Origin: Butyrivibrio sp.
GTDB taxonomy: Bacteria > Bacillota_A > Clostridia > Lachnospirales > Lachnospiraceae
Assembly (NCBI GenBank): GCA_024690635.1
Contig: JAILOW010000018.1
Coordinates: 1 to 20,551 of the forward strand
Direction of reading: 5' to 3'
Length of the DNA stretch: 20,551 nucleotides
This document shows, in pieces, positions 5,152 through 13,617 of this stretch (position 1 is its first letter; every line of letters begins with the position of its first letter). The position numbers and the translations under genes are program-made. Below the pieces are notes generated by a model. The model was not told where the DNA came from. It saw only the letters and a program-made list of their open reading frames with translations, and searched no databases.

Positions 5152-8100
5152 ATGAACAAAGAAATATTGCAACAGATTGCAAATAGCCAGGTACGCGCAG
5201 TTATGGAGCAGAAGCGACAGCAGGAGATAGCACAGCTACAGAATGACTATAATGCCTGGCTAAAACAGCAGGAAGATATTGAAAAACTGCAAAGGGATTT
5301 TGAGGCATGGAAAGCACAGAATCCGGAACAGGCGGCAGCCGATTTGCAGACCGCCAACGACATAATAGCGCAGACAAAGCCACAGGAAAGCGCACCTAAA
5401 GCACCTGTGCAGAAGTCGCAGGAGATCCCAAGCCTTAGCGCACCCAGACAGGAAAAGCGTTTTTATACTGCCAAGGAAAAGGCTGAGTTTGTCGCTGATC
5501 GTAAACAGTATCTTGATAGCTTGCGAGCAAGGACCGCAAATGGTAAAGACGTCAATAAAGAGGCTGCAAACTATCTGAACAGAGAAAACTACCAAAAACA
5601 GCAACAGCTTGAGAATATGATGGCAACAGGCGGAAACAGTAAGAGCAATGCACAGGGGTTAATACCTTCGGAGATCCCAGAGGAAGTGATAAGCCAATAT
5701 GCACAGCTTAACGGCCTGTCAGCCGACCAGGCAAGGGCGGAGATTGAGCAGCAGATAAACAAGGCAAAGGCTATGGGAAACACTTCTCTTAAGCCTGCTA
5801 GTGACGTTACTATTGACCAGGAAAAGACCGCCCAGGCACAGGCAGAAGTAGCGGAACAGAAAAGGAAAGCCGCACAGAAAAAGCAGAATCCTTGGGAGGC
5901 AGCGCTTAACAATGCAGGTGACGCAATAGCCGGAATTGTTAATGGTCCGGTTAGGCTTGCAGGTAAGGCCCTTGGTAAAGATTGGGACCTTGTAGGCGAT
6001 AGGGTAAGGCAGAGCGTAGCCGAGGCCAATGAGCAACACCCCGTTGCTAGTAACTTGGGAAGAATCGCCGGAATGGCGGCAGGCGCTTATATGCTTGGAG
6101 GCGGAGCTGGAGGGCGTGCTTTGTCAGCTAACGGAGCGCCAACAGCCGGGGAGGCACTTAAGGCAGGCTACGAGGACGCTTTAGTCAATGGCGGAACAAA
6201 AGCCCAGGCTATTCTTAACGGAGCCGGAACAGCAGCAAGGCAGCTTGGAGCGAACACCTTAAGGGATATGCCTATTGACCTTGCAACAGATATAATTCCT
6301 ACCCTTGCCAATGACGTAGCTGAGGAAAAGAGCACCGGGGAGATTGTAAAAAACACCTTGCTTAACACAGCAATCAACGGCGGCCTTAATGCTGTCGGAG
6401 ATATCGCCTCATTGTACAGGCCTATAAAGGGAATTGTTGGCAATGGAGGCCCTAAGGTTGATATCCCAAATAATCAAATACCGGAATTAGTAACAGGCAT
6501 TTATGATAATGCGGATGATTATGTTGTAAGGGGATTACCTGGCGGAAAGAATGACGAGATCATAGCGCAGGAGAGGGCTAATATTGTCGAGCAGCTAAGA
6601 AAATATGCAAGCGGAGAGCTGTCACAAAAAGACCTCATACAGTTGGGCGCCACCCCCGAATACTTAAAAGACCTTGGCGATATAAATAACCCTTTGGTGA
6701 TGACGCAAAGTAACATTTCAAAATTTGCATATCCTGAGGGGTATATGGGCGGAAAACATAACCTTGGCTATGACGCCATTGCAGAAGTGCCAAACAGGCT
6801 AAATGACCCTGCAGCCGTAATGAAATCATTAACGCAGCCGGATAGTGGTGTTGTGTTAACTGATATGTTGGATGCTCACGGAGATCCTGTGATTGCACCT
6901 GTACACATGGGAAAAGAAAAAGACGCCAATATAGTAAACGAATTGGCTTCCATGCACGGACGCCCAGGCATTGATTACCTGTTGGATAACAGCGATATTC
7001 TCTACAAAAATGAAGAAAAGGTTCGTGATGTGCTTTCCGGGAATGGACTACAATTGTCCAAACAGAAAGCTACAGCCGACCCTCTTCTTAACTACAACAT
7101 AGCAGAAGGGGCGGAGAACGTCAATAAAGAAAGTATAAACAAAGTCATGGCTGAGGATATAGGCCTTGAAAAGCCAAAGGAAGTGCTACAGGAAACGCCC
7201 ACAAGCTTTAAGCTTACTGGAGATATCGAGCCAGTAAAAGAGCCACAAACCACCGCGGATTTATGGGATGAACTCAAAGCAGGAGAACAGGGCGGAGCAC
7301 CTTCCACACCTAAGGCAGCCCAGGAAGTAAACGAACAGGGGCAGAAGCTTTCCAAGCTCCATAGCACTCTGCAGAATACAGAAACCCTTACCCCTGAGCA
7401 GAAACAGGCATACGCCGACAAGAACGGATTTTGGTACGATCCGGACAACGAGAGGGCATTAGCTGAGCAAGCCAAGGCAGCAGTTGAAAACGACCTGGAC
7501 GGAATCTATAAGCAGTACGCCGGGGAGAAATTGGATCCTGGAAAACTTTCCGGAGCTGACGCGCACAAAATGTTTACGGCCTCATTTGACTACTCAAAAA
7601 TGGCACAGGAGGCCCTTGAGAGTGGAGATCAGGCAGCGGCCAAACTGTACAATCAAAAAGCACGTAACATAATGCTCAATGCCCGGGAGGCAGCAACAAA
7701 GGGCGGACAGTTTAACGCAGCCATTGCTTATTATTCAAAAACCCCACAGGGGTATATTGATAAGGCTTACGGACTACTTGACAAGCAGATTGGAGATTTT
7801 AAGGCCAAGAATCCTAAGCTATCCAATGGGATTGATGAGCTGTCAAAAGGCGTTTCAGATATGCTTAAGGACATTGATGTTGAAAGCATATTAACCGGAA
7901 CAGACGAGGCGGCAAAGGACAGCTTAAGGCGTAATGTGCTTGATGGCATTTCCGATATGATTGAGAAGTCCAAAAACAAGCAGCTTAAGAACGCATTTAA
8001 AAACTTAAGCCTTACAGATATGGACGAGATCATAGCAAGCAATTACCAGGCTGATATTGCAAGAACCCTCGATATGTTTTCAATGGGATCCTTTGGAGTT

Positions 8101-10572
8101 AAGCCGGAAACTGTTGACAAGGTTATGAATCTATTTGCTGAGGCGGAATCCTACGGATTTAATTCCAAACAGTATTACAAGCTTGAGCAGGAAGCCTTTA
8201 ACCTACTGGCTAACGATTTATCAGATGGCAAGAGCTTTGCGGATAAGCTTAGTGCCTGGAGATATTTCTCCATGTTATCAAGCCCACAAACCCATATTAG
8301 AAACAACTTAGGAAACCTTACCAACGCAGGCCTTACAGGTATCAAGAACAATATTGCGGCAACCATTGAGGCAGCGGCTGAGAGGCTGGCAAAATGGAGA
8401 GGCTATGAGGGCATAGAAGGCGGCAGGACTAAATCAATACTTAATCCTATGAGCAGCGCAGATAATGACCTCATTAAGTCAGCAGGTACCGACTTTGATA
8501 ACAACGCCTTTAGGCAGTATAAGCAGGCAGGTAACAAGTGGCTCAATGCTAGTCAGGAACTTGATAAAGCCGGAAGGGTGTTCAAGGATAACCTGGGCGG
8601 CAAGATCCTCAACGGCCTTACAGAAGGCAACTCAAACCTTTTGGATTATGAGGATATCATAGCCGGAAAAGCAAAGTATAGGACCTCATTAGCAGGCTTC
8701 CTTAAAGCTAACGGAGCGGACGCAAGTATATTTAAGGCTACGGATGACGCCTCAAAGCAATTACTTGAGCAGGGCCGACAGGTGGCACTTAACGCAGCCA
8801 ATGAGGCAACCTTCCACCAGAGCAACAAATTTGCGGAGCTGTTCAGTAAAGGGATCCGGAGCGCCAAGGATAGCGACCATATGGCAGTAAAGGCGCTTGG
8901 GTATGTTGGTGACACAATACTCCCATTCGTTAAAACTCCAAGTAACATACTTGCTCAGAGCTTTGCTTATTCACCTTTGGAATTTATCAAGGTGGCAGCA
9001 GAAACAAACAAGTGGAAAAAGGGAGTAATAAGCAGCGCCGATTACATCAATGATATTGCAAAGGGCATTACCGGAACAATGGGCCTTGCGCTTGGAGCAA
9101 TACTTGAGCATGAGGGTATCCTGTATGTAGGTACCGGGGACAAGGAACTGGATAACTACAACGCCAAGCGCGGTATCAAACCCATGAGCATAAAGGTAGG
9201 CAAGGACTATGTGAGCCTTTCAGAGCTTGCCCCGGCAGCCATGAGCCTTATAGCCGGAGCTGATACCTGGTACTACCTTAAAGAGGCCATGAACGGCGAT
9301 GGAGATATGGCGCTGGACGCACTCACAAGCGGAGTGTATTCCACACTTGAATCCATAAATGATATGACCATGCTTAACGGAGTAGCGGACACATTATCAT
9401 CAATCCGCTATGCTGATACAGATACGGACGTATTTGGATCATTAGCGCGGAACGTAGCAGGGAACTTTGCGAGCCAGTTAATACCTACACTGGGCGGAAA
9501 AGTAGAAAAGACCATTGACGATACCAAGCGCACAACCTACACCGATAAGAAGGGTAAGGCTGCCAAGTACTGGGATCAAGAATCAAAGTATTATCAGACC
9601 AAGATACCAGGATTGCAGGAAGCAGGAGAAGCCCTTAGGCAATCTCAAATACCATCCTTACAGGCAGCAGGTAACAGGCTTGCCCTTGAGCCTTCCGTGG
9701 GTACATGGGGCGAGGAACTTAAACAGCAGGATTACGGCCTTGGAACAGGTGGCAGGATCCTCAATAACTTCCTGAATCCACTTACTACCACAACGGATAC
9801 AAGCGACAGGGTAGATAACGAGCTGAGGGCATTATACGAGGAAACCGGGGATAACAAAGTCCTTAACTACGGCCTCACAGCCTCAAGTAATCAAACTGTT
9901 GACGGCGAAAAGCTTTCCCCTGAGGATTGGACAGCCTTCCAAAAGGGATACGGAAGCCTTAAGCACGAACTTGCTGAGAAGCTTATGGATACAAAGGAAT
10001 ACGACAGCCTTTCCGGAGCTGATAAGGTGGAGATCTATTCCAAAATGGAATCCTTTGCTAAGGCCTATACTCAGAACAAGGTTACTGGAAAAGAAATGTC
10101 AAAGGCTAACCAGGCACTTGCGGAAAGCTACGACAAGGGCGGCATTGATGAGGTAGTTAATACCCTTACCGGAAAAGGCATAGCCAAGAGCGCCGGAGTA
10201 AAATCCAACTCAGTAGCAGGTAAGGCCGCAACTGCAGCAGCTGAGAAGGGCAACCTTGAGGAAGCTGCCAAGATCATTGAGGAAAGCAAAACACTATCCG
10301 ATTATGGATTATCCGGAGCAGGACCACAGGCAACTTATCAGAAGGCACAACAGCTTATACCAAGCCTTACAACAGAATCCTTTGCCAATACATACAAAGC
10401 AATCGATACGGATGGGAACCTTGGCATAAAGCAGGATGAGATCATTGATTACCTGAATAAGACCCATGCCTCACAGGCAGAAGGGCAGAAGATATGGAAC
10501 GCATACGGAAACAGTAATTGGAAAAAGATACCTTCGCTTGCTGATGGTACCTGGAGCAAAAAGCAAAAGTAA
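5152..10572 (+). CDS. Large polyvalent protein of phage type, 1806 aa
   Basis: It fills a quarter of the element. ATG 5152 has AAAGGAG upstream. In order: Gln/Glu-rich coiled coil (about 1-90); a Gly/Ala-rich hydrophobic stretch (GMAAGAYMLGGGAGG, near 301-328); a region at about 529-637 (YDAIAEVPNRLNDPA, SGVVLTDMLDAHGDPVIAPV) whose pattern recalls the PBECR/MuF C-terminal nuclease-like domain; helical repeats (730-880); the conserved block WRYFSMLSSPQTHIRNNLGN (1036-1055) and LPFVKTPSNIL (from 1257), typical of large polyvalent proteins in Firmicutes phages; and a C-terminal EF-hand-like loop with Asp1752, Asp1754, Asn1756 and Glu1763. Such proteins in phages and conjugative elements are thought to enter the recipient with the DNA. 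The frame is intact. It stands alone between two terminators. Domain names are from memory; exact function is unknown. Confidence 0.85.
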   Translation: MNKEILQQIANSQVRAVMEQKRQQEIAQLQNDYNAWLKQQEDIEKLQRDFEAWKAQNPEQAAADLQTANDIIAQTKPQESAPKAPVQKSQEIPSLSAPRQEKRFYTAKEKAEFVADRKQYLDSLRARTANGKDVNKEAANYLNRENYQKQQQLENMMATGGNSKSNAQGLIPSEIPEEVISQYAQLNGLSADQARAEIEQQINKAKAMGNTSLKPASDVTIDQEKTAQAQAEVAEQKRKAAQKKQNPWEAALNNAGDAIAGIVNGPVRLAGKALGKDWDLVGDRVRQSVAEANEQHPVASNLGRIAGMAAGAYMLGGGAGGRALSANGAPTAGEALKAGYEDALVNGGTKAQAILNGAGTAARQLGANTLRDMPIDLATDIIPTLANDVAEEKSTGEIVKNTLLNTAINGGLNAVGDIASLYRPIKGIVGNGGPKVDIPNNQIPELVTGIYDNADDYVVRGLPGGKNDEIIAQERANIVEQLRKYASGELSQKDLIQLGATPEYLKDLGDINNPLVMTQSNISKFAYPEGYMGGKHNLGYDAIAEVPNRLNDPAAVMKSLTQPDSGVVLTDMLDAHGDPVIAPVHMGKEKDANIVNELASMHGRPGIDYLLDNSDILYKNEEKVRDVLSGNGLQLSKQKATADPLLNYNIAEGAENVNKESINKVMAEDIGLEKPKEVLQETPTSFKLTGDIEPVKEPQTTADLWDELKAGEQGGAPSTPKAAQEVNEQGQKLSKLHSTLQNTETLTPEQKQAYADKNGFWYDPDNERALAEQAKAAVENDLDGIYKQYAGEKLDPGKLSGADAHKMFTASFDYSKMAQEALESGDQAAAKLYNQKARNIMLNAREAATKGGQFNAAIAYYSKTPQGYIDKAYGLLDKQIGDFKAKNPKLSNGIDELSKGVSDMLKDIDVESILTGTDEAAKDSLRRNVLDGISDMIEKSKNKQLKNAFKNLSLTDMDEIIASNYQADIARTLDMFSMGSFGVKPETVDKVMNLFAEAESYGFNSKQYYKLEQEAFNLLANDLSDGKSFADKLSAWRYFSMLSSPQTHIRNNLGNLTNAGLTGIKNNIAATIEAAAERLAKWRGYEGIEGGRTKSILNPMSSADNDLIKSAGTDFDNNAFRQYKQAGNKWLNASQELDKAGRVFKDNLGGKILNGLTEGNSNLLDYEDIIAGKAKYRTSLAGFLKANGADASIFKATDDASKQLLEQGRQVALNAANEATFHQSNKFAELFSKGIRSAKDSDHMAVKALGYVGDTILPFVKTPSNILAQSFAYSPLEFIKVAAETNKWKKGVISSADYINDIAKGITGTMGLALGAILEHEGILYVGTGDKELDNYNAKRGIKPMSIKVGKDYVSLSELAPAAMSLIAGADTWYYLKEAMNGDGDMALDALTSGVYSTLESINDMTMLNGVADTLSSIRYADTDTDVFGSLARNVAGNFASQLIPTLGGKVEKTIDDTKRTTYTDKKGKAAKYWDQESKYYQTKIPGLQEAGEALRQSQIPSLQAAGNRLALEPSVGTWGEELKQQDYGLGTGGRILNNFLNPLTTTTDTSDRVDNELRALYEETGDNKVLNYGLTASSNQTVDGEKLSPEDWTAFQKGYGSLKHELAEKLMDTKEYDSLSGADKVEIYSKMESFAKAYTQNKVTGKEMSKANQALAESYDKGGIDEVVNTLTGKGIAKSAGVKSNSVAGKAATAAAEKGNLEEAAKIIEESKTLSDYGLSGAGPQATYQKAQQLIPSLTTESFANTYKAIDTDGNLGIKQDEIIDYLNKTHASQAEGQKIWNAYGNSNWKKIPSLADGTWSKKQK

Positions 10573-10602
10573 CTCATTTGCCTCCTTTATAGATACACAG
10601 AA

Positions 10603-10635
10603 GGGAAGCGGAACATATATCCGCTTCCTTTTTGT
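10603..10635 (+). terminator. Terminator of the polyvalent-protein gene
   Basis: A perfect 8-bp stem GGAAGCGG/CCGCTTCC (10604-10611 with 10621-10628), a 9-base loop and a T5 tract. Confidence 0.92.
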
Positions 10636-10890
10636 GTGCCAGTGTTTAAGCGCCTTGCTCAAATAATGACTTATATAAGTTATCCAAGTGATTGTTATTT
10701 GAGGATACCCCCGGTGAACAGGATCATAAGCGGACTGAATAACATAAAAAATCATTTAAAGGCGTTTTTAGGCGCTTTTATTTTTAGACAAGGAAAGTAT
10801 CAACAAAATGATTTTAGGACGAAATAGGCGGCAAATTTGAACTCACATATTGTTTTTGGCATGGTTTATGCGGACATGGTTTAATATTGA
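10636..10890. other. Non-coding gap before the toxin-antitoxin module
   Basis: No gene is visible. It holds dispersed repeat copy 9 and a weaker terminator-like hairpin (AAA and GCG at 10758-10764 with one bulged G, pairing CGCTTT at 10773-10778, then a T-rich tract). Confidence 0.5.
10666..10692 (+). repeat. 27-bp dispersed repeat, copy 9
   Basis: ATGACTTAT, ATAAGTTAT, CC, AAGTGAT. It lies just after the terminator of the polyvalent-protein gene, 6 kb from the main cluster. Confidence 0.9.
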
Positions 10891-10941
10891 TTGCTCATAT
10901 AGTAATATTTGTATATAATATTATTAAAATAATGCTATATG
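10891..10941 (+). promoter_or_regulatory. Toxin-antitoxin promoter with palindromic operator
   Basis: TTGCTC at 10891-10896 and TATAAT at 10914-10919 with a 17-bp spacer. A perfect inverted repeat CATATAG (10896-10902) and CTATATG (10935-10941) brackets the -10 box, as expected for autorepression by the antitoxin-toxin complex. Confidence 0.7.
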
Positions 10942-10957
10942 AAAGCGAGGGCATATT

Positions 10958-11227
10958 ATGCAGACTTTGATAAGGCCATCCGCCAAGATCAGGCAAAACT
11001 ATAATGAGATATCTGACCTGTGTAAAGAAACAAAATCCCCGGTATTTCTTACCAAGAACGGAGAAGGGGACCTTGTAGTTATGGATATTGAAACCTATGA
11101 CGCAAGGGAGCGCACTCTTGAACTCAGGGAGAAGCTTGTAGAGATAGAGGAGAAGAGGGCGGCAGGCAGACCCGACTTTAGCGCCCGTGATGTGCTTGCA
11201 GAATTGAGGAACAGACATAATGGATAA
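10958..11227 (+). CDS. Phd/YefM-family antitoxin
   Basis: An 89-aa protein with the Phd/YefM pattern: an N-terminal DNA-binding part (SAKIRQNYNEISDLCKETK, PVFLTKNGEGDLVVMDIETYD) and a charged C-terminal helix (LREKLVEIEEKRAAGRPD) that would wrap the toxin. It neutralises the co-encoded RelE/ParE-type toxin and represses the operon with it. ATG 10958 follows GCGAGGG, and the promoter with its 7-bp inverted repeat lies directly upstream. The gene overlaps the toxin gene by 8 bp, the usual coupling. The module would kill plasmid-free daughter cells, complementing ParA and the resolvase in stable maintenance. Confidence 0.92.
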   Translation: MQTLIRPSAKIRQNYNEISDLCKETKSPVFLTKNGEGDLVVMDIETYDARERTLELREKLVEIEEKRAAGRPDFSARDVLAELRNRHNG

Positions 11228-11531
11228 TTACACAATCGATATATCACCGGAGGCTAAAGAAATCCTTTTTAAATGGGTCAATACTGTTGAAGAAGATAAC
11301 GGAATTGACGCAGCCGACAACCTTTTAGATGGCTTTGAGGCTTTGCTTGATATTCTGGAAAAGGATCCTGAGGCAGGGACCGGAAGGCTTGAAGATTTAC
11401 CAAGGAAATATAGGGCACATCATATATGGCGTCACTTATGGGCTGTTTATCAGATTTACTATGACACCAAAGTGGTTAAGTTAGAATATATCATCGATGA
11501 CCGCCAGGACTACAAACGATTTGTACACTGA
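11220..11531 (+). CDS. RelE/ParE-family toxin
   Basis: A 103-aa protein with the compact RelE/ParE fold pattern: YTIDISPEAKEILFKWV, a central helical part, LPRKYRAHHIWRHLWAVYQI with basic and His residues, and the C-terminal strand VKLEYIIDDRQDYKRF. Members either cleave ribosome-bound mRNA (RelE) or poison gyrase (ParE); sequence reading alone does not decide which. It starts inside the antitoxin gene at ATG 11220 with CGAG-type weak ribosome contact, so translation probably depends on the antitoxin. The frame is intact, so the toxin is presumably active. A terminator follows at 11572. Confidence 0.9.
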   Translation: MDNYTIDISPEAKEILFKWVNTVEEDNGIDAADNLLDGFEALLDILEKDPEAGTGRLEDLPRKYRAHHIWRHLWAVYQIYYDTKVVKLEYIIDDRQDYKRFVH

Positions 11532-11571
11532 TAAGGAGTAGCATGGACGAAAAGAAATATGGTTGAGTTTC

Positions 11572-11600
11572 AAGAGGGTGAGTGATCATCCTCTTTTTAT
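11572..11600 (+). terminator. Terminator of the toxin-antitoxin operon
   Basis: A 9-bp stem AAGAGGGTG with CATCCTCTT (one G-U pair), a 6-base loop and a T tract. It separates the module from the replication origin. Confidence 0.9.
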
Positions 11601-11625
11601 TTGGTGAGTGTTTTTGCGAAAAAGC

Positions 11626-11956
11626 TATTGGGACTTTTATTACTATTGGGAGGTTTGGTACGTAAATATGGGAATTTCTATTGGGAGGTTTGGTACGGTT
11701 ATAAAATTTGCAAAAATCGGACTCCATACATATAAGTTGTTTAGTATGTTTATATTGTTTATAGGAGCGGAAAGCCCACAGCACAAGCGGATTTCAGAGG
11801 GGGTATTGGGAGGAATGGTACGGTTTATTAGGAGGGATGGTACGGCTATTGGGAGGTTTGGTACGGTGGATAACTTACAAAATAGGGTTATTTTATTGGG
11901 AGGTTTGGTACGGTATATTGGGAGCTTGGGGTAAGAGTGAAGTCCTATATTGGGAG
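11626..11956 (+). repeat. Iteron array upstream of rep: probable replication origin
   Basis: TATTGGGAGGTTTGGTACG is perfect at 11644, 11679, 11847 and 11894. Variants lie at 11804 (GGAAT) and 11826 (TATTAGGAGGGAT), degenerate copies at 11916 and 11948, and a half copy at 11626. Neighbouring copies are 21-23 bp apart, about two helical turns, and all face the rep gene. This is the classic binding array of Rep_3 initiators, used for origin melting and copy control. A DnaA-box-like site lies between copies. Confidence 0.9.
11865..11873 (-). promoter_or_regulatory. DnaA-box-like site in the origin
   Basis: GGTGGATAA differs at one base from TGTGGATAA, the complement of the DnaA box TTATCCACA. 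It overlaps the end of one iteron. Confidence 0.4.
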
Positions 11957-11961
11957 TAGCC

Positions 11962-11990
11962 TTTACACCCTACACCTAATATAGTACAAT
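11962..11990 (+). promoter_or_regulatory. Promoter of rep
   Basis: TTTACA at 11962-11967 and TACAAT at 11985-11990 with a 17-bp spacer, each one base from consensus. The last degenerate iteron lies just upstream (11948-11956), so Rep may repress its own gene. Confidence 0.6.
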
Positions 11991-12014
11991 CGTATTGTTT
12001 GGGGGATTTTTCGT

Positions 12015-12851
12015 ATGAACATGAAGGAATATAAAGCGGACTTAGAACTTATTGAGCAACGTGATTATAAGGTTGTTAAAGCCAATGAGATTATTCAACG
12101 TGCCCGTATTGACCTGGGGATATTGGAGCTAAAGACATTTGCGTATGTTTTGTCGAAGGTAAAGCCATCGGATCAGAAGGGGCAGTCATATGTTTTCAAT
12201 ATTGGTGAATACTGCAGAGTGTGTGGTATAGATGCTGACAATGGTAAGAACTATGAGAATGTAAAGAAAGCACTTAAAACACTACGTGATAAATCATTTT
12301 GGCTGATTGATGAGGACGGGAAAGAAACAACTGTTGGATGGTTAAGCAAAGCTCAGGTTGATAAGCGTAGTGGCAAGGTAACTGTTAAGCTTGATGAGGA
12401 TATCCAAAAGTATATCATTGGTTGGTTTGAGCAATATACTCAATATTCAATTTGCCAAGTGTTACCTATGCAGAGTCAATACAGCTTTATAATGTTCGAA
12501 CAGCTTAAAAGCTATGCAAACTTAAAACAGCACATTTATGACATAGATGATTTGAAAAGCAAGTTATGCGCTACCCACTATACCAACTTTAAGGACTTCC
12601 GTAAAAATGTTTTGGAGATAGCAACAAGAGAAATAAATCAGTATACGGACTTGGAAGTATCATGGGAGCCAATCACCCAGGGAAGAAAAGTAGTGCAGAT
12701 TAAGTTTTACATATCTGAGCGTGATAAGAATTGGGGCAACTTCCGTTTGAAAAACAAAAAGCAGATTGATGGCCAAATGGATATGTATGATTTTATATCC
12801 GGTGAAGAAGTAAAGTATACCGACCAACTTATAACAATAACAAAAGGGTGA
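12015..12851 (+). CDS. rep: Rep_3-family plasmid replication initiator
   Basis: A 278-aa initiator with the Rep_3 (RepB/RepE-like) double winged-helix pattern. The first domain covers about residues 18-140: VVKANEIIQRARIDLGILELK, then FNIGEYCRVCGID and KALKTLRDKSFWL. The second covers about 145-245: YSICQVLPMQSQYSFIMFEQ, DFRKNVLEIATREINQYTDL, VVQIKFYIS. It binds the iterons immediately upstream and starts theta replication with host DnaA and helicase. ATG 12015 has GGGGG at 12001-12005; a second ATG at 12021 is possible. The stop overlaps the GTG/ATG region of the next gene. Base use looks more AT-rich than the phage-like genes, so the maintenance module may have a separate origin. Confidence 0.93.
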   Translation: MNMKEYKADLELIEQRDYKVVKANEIIQRARIDLGILELKTFAYVLSKVKPSDQKGQSYVFNIGEYCRVCGIDADNGKNYENVKKALKTLRDKSFWLIDEDGKETTVGWLSKAQVDKRSGKVTVKLDEDIQKYIIGWFEQYTQYSICQVLPMQSQYSFIMFEQLKSYANLKQHIYDIDDLKSKLCATHYTNFKDFRKNVLEIATREINQYTDLEVSWEPITQGRKVVQIKFYISERDKNWGNFRLKNKKQIDGQMDMYDFISGEEVKYTDQLITITKG

Positions 12852-12856
12852 TTAAA

Positions 12857-13159
12857 ATGAATGGATTTAAAATGATGGCTGATAGTTACCGCAAGGCAGC
12901 AGACGAAGGAAAGATAACAAAAGAACAAGCCGAAAAGGATTGCAAGGCTTTTGATTTTCTCGCTACTTGTGATAATGATGATATTTGTAATTTGTTTGAT
13001 AGCGGCGCATTTAATGAAATTGCTAAATCATATATGCGGTTAGCGGTTAAAGAATTGATTGAAGAAGGAACCATTGACGAAGAACAAGGCCGGGCGGTTA
13101 GAAATAGATTTGCTTTATTGTTCAGTGAAAAGCAAGCAAAAGACGTTGTAAAAAACTAG
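12857..13159 (+). CDS. Small conserved-looking protein co-transcribed with rep
   Basis: A 100-aa acidic helical protein. ATG 12857 is preferred because AAGGG sits 8 bases upstream; a GTG at 12848 inside the rep stop region is possible. Visible features: ADSYRKAADEGKITKEQAEK near the start, then a core CNLFDSGAFNEIAKSY and MRLAVKELIEEGTIDEEQGR. I believe similar proteins occur on Lachnospiraceae mobile elements, but I know no function. Its position directly after rep suggests copy control or an accessory replication role. The oriT-like block starts about 50 bp after its stop. Confidence 0.75.
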   Translation: MNGFKMMADSYRKAADEGKITKEQAEKDCKAFDFLATCDNDDICNLFDSGAFNEIAKSYMRLAVKELIEEGTIDEEQGRAVRNRFALLFSEKQAKDVVKN

Positions 13160-13208
13160 AGCAAGATGCGCCTATGTATCCACACGGCAATCTTAAAAAT
13201 CAAATTGG

Positions 13209-13300
13209 CAAGTGGTGCTTGCGTATATACAAAATCAAACTCGCAAGCAGGGCACGTGAGGCCTCACACCCTTGCTAACTTGTTAGGGATGACCCTAAGA
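13209..13300. promoter_or_regulatory. oriT-like block of nested inverted repeats
   Basis: GCTTGCG and CGCAAGC (13217-13223, 13242-13248) form a perfect inverted repeat. Then come the 12-bp palindrome GTGAGGCCTCAC (13256-13267), CTAACTTGTTAG (13275-13286) and TTAGGG/CCCTAA around ATGA (13283-13298). On the minus strand this reads GGGTCTTAGGG, then CCCTAACAAGTTAGCAAGG, which from memory resembles the transfer-origin sequence of Firmicutes integrative elements such as the Tn1549 group. No relaxase gene is present, so transfer would need one in trans. No gene is supported here. Confidence 0.45.
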
Positions 13301-13423
13301 CCCATAATCAAAATTAAAAATTTTGAGCAACGCCTACGGCTGAAAAATAAAAGTGCACTCAGTTGTCCGGACATAACAGCCCAGGGTTTAGCGCATAGTT
13401 TAAGCGTATAAAATATCAGATTG

Positions 13424-13559
13424 AATGATGGTATTTTTTCCAGGCAAAGACAGTAATTATTTTTTTAAAGACGGTATTTTTATTTTTCAAAAACAGTATT
13501 ATTTTTATTCAAAGCCGGTAATTTTGTATTGTTTTTAGAGATATCAAAATACCGTCTTT
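13424..13559. repeat. Second iteron-like array, 22-bp period
   Basis: Units of the form AAAGACGGTA followed by a T-rich tail begin at 13424, 13446, 13467, 13489 and 13511 (21-22 bp apart), and an inverted copy TACCGTCTTT lies at 13550-13559. The units are degenerate (AATGATGGTA, AAAGACAGTA, AAAGACGGTA, AAAAACAGTA, AAAGCCGGTA). The AT-rich setting and helical phasing are typical of replication or partition binding arrays. It differs in sequence from the array before rep. Confidence 0.7.
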
Positions 13560-13617
13560 GCACTTTTCAAAGTGGCATGGTTAATATCTTTCTTTTATTT
13601 TACGAGCTCCACCTCAG

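Noticed and set aside
7092..7475. 127-aa minus-strand open frame
   Set aside because: Shadow of the polyvalent-protein gene; Ser/Cys-rich antisense composition and no ribosome site.
11644..11912. CRISPR array
   Set aside because: Spacing is irregular, spacers are 2-3 bp or over 100 bp, and no cas gene exists; these are iterons.
11608..11934. 108-aa open frame before rep
   Set aside because: It runs through the iteron array, so its residues are just translated repeats; no ribosome site.
13166..13411. 81-aa open frame after the rep companion gene
   Set aside because: No ribosome site and it lies across the oriT-like inverted repeats; composition is not protein-like.
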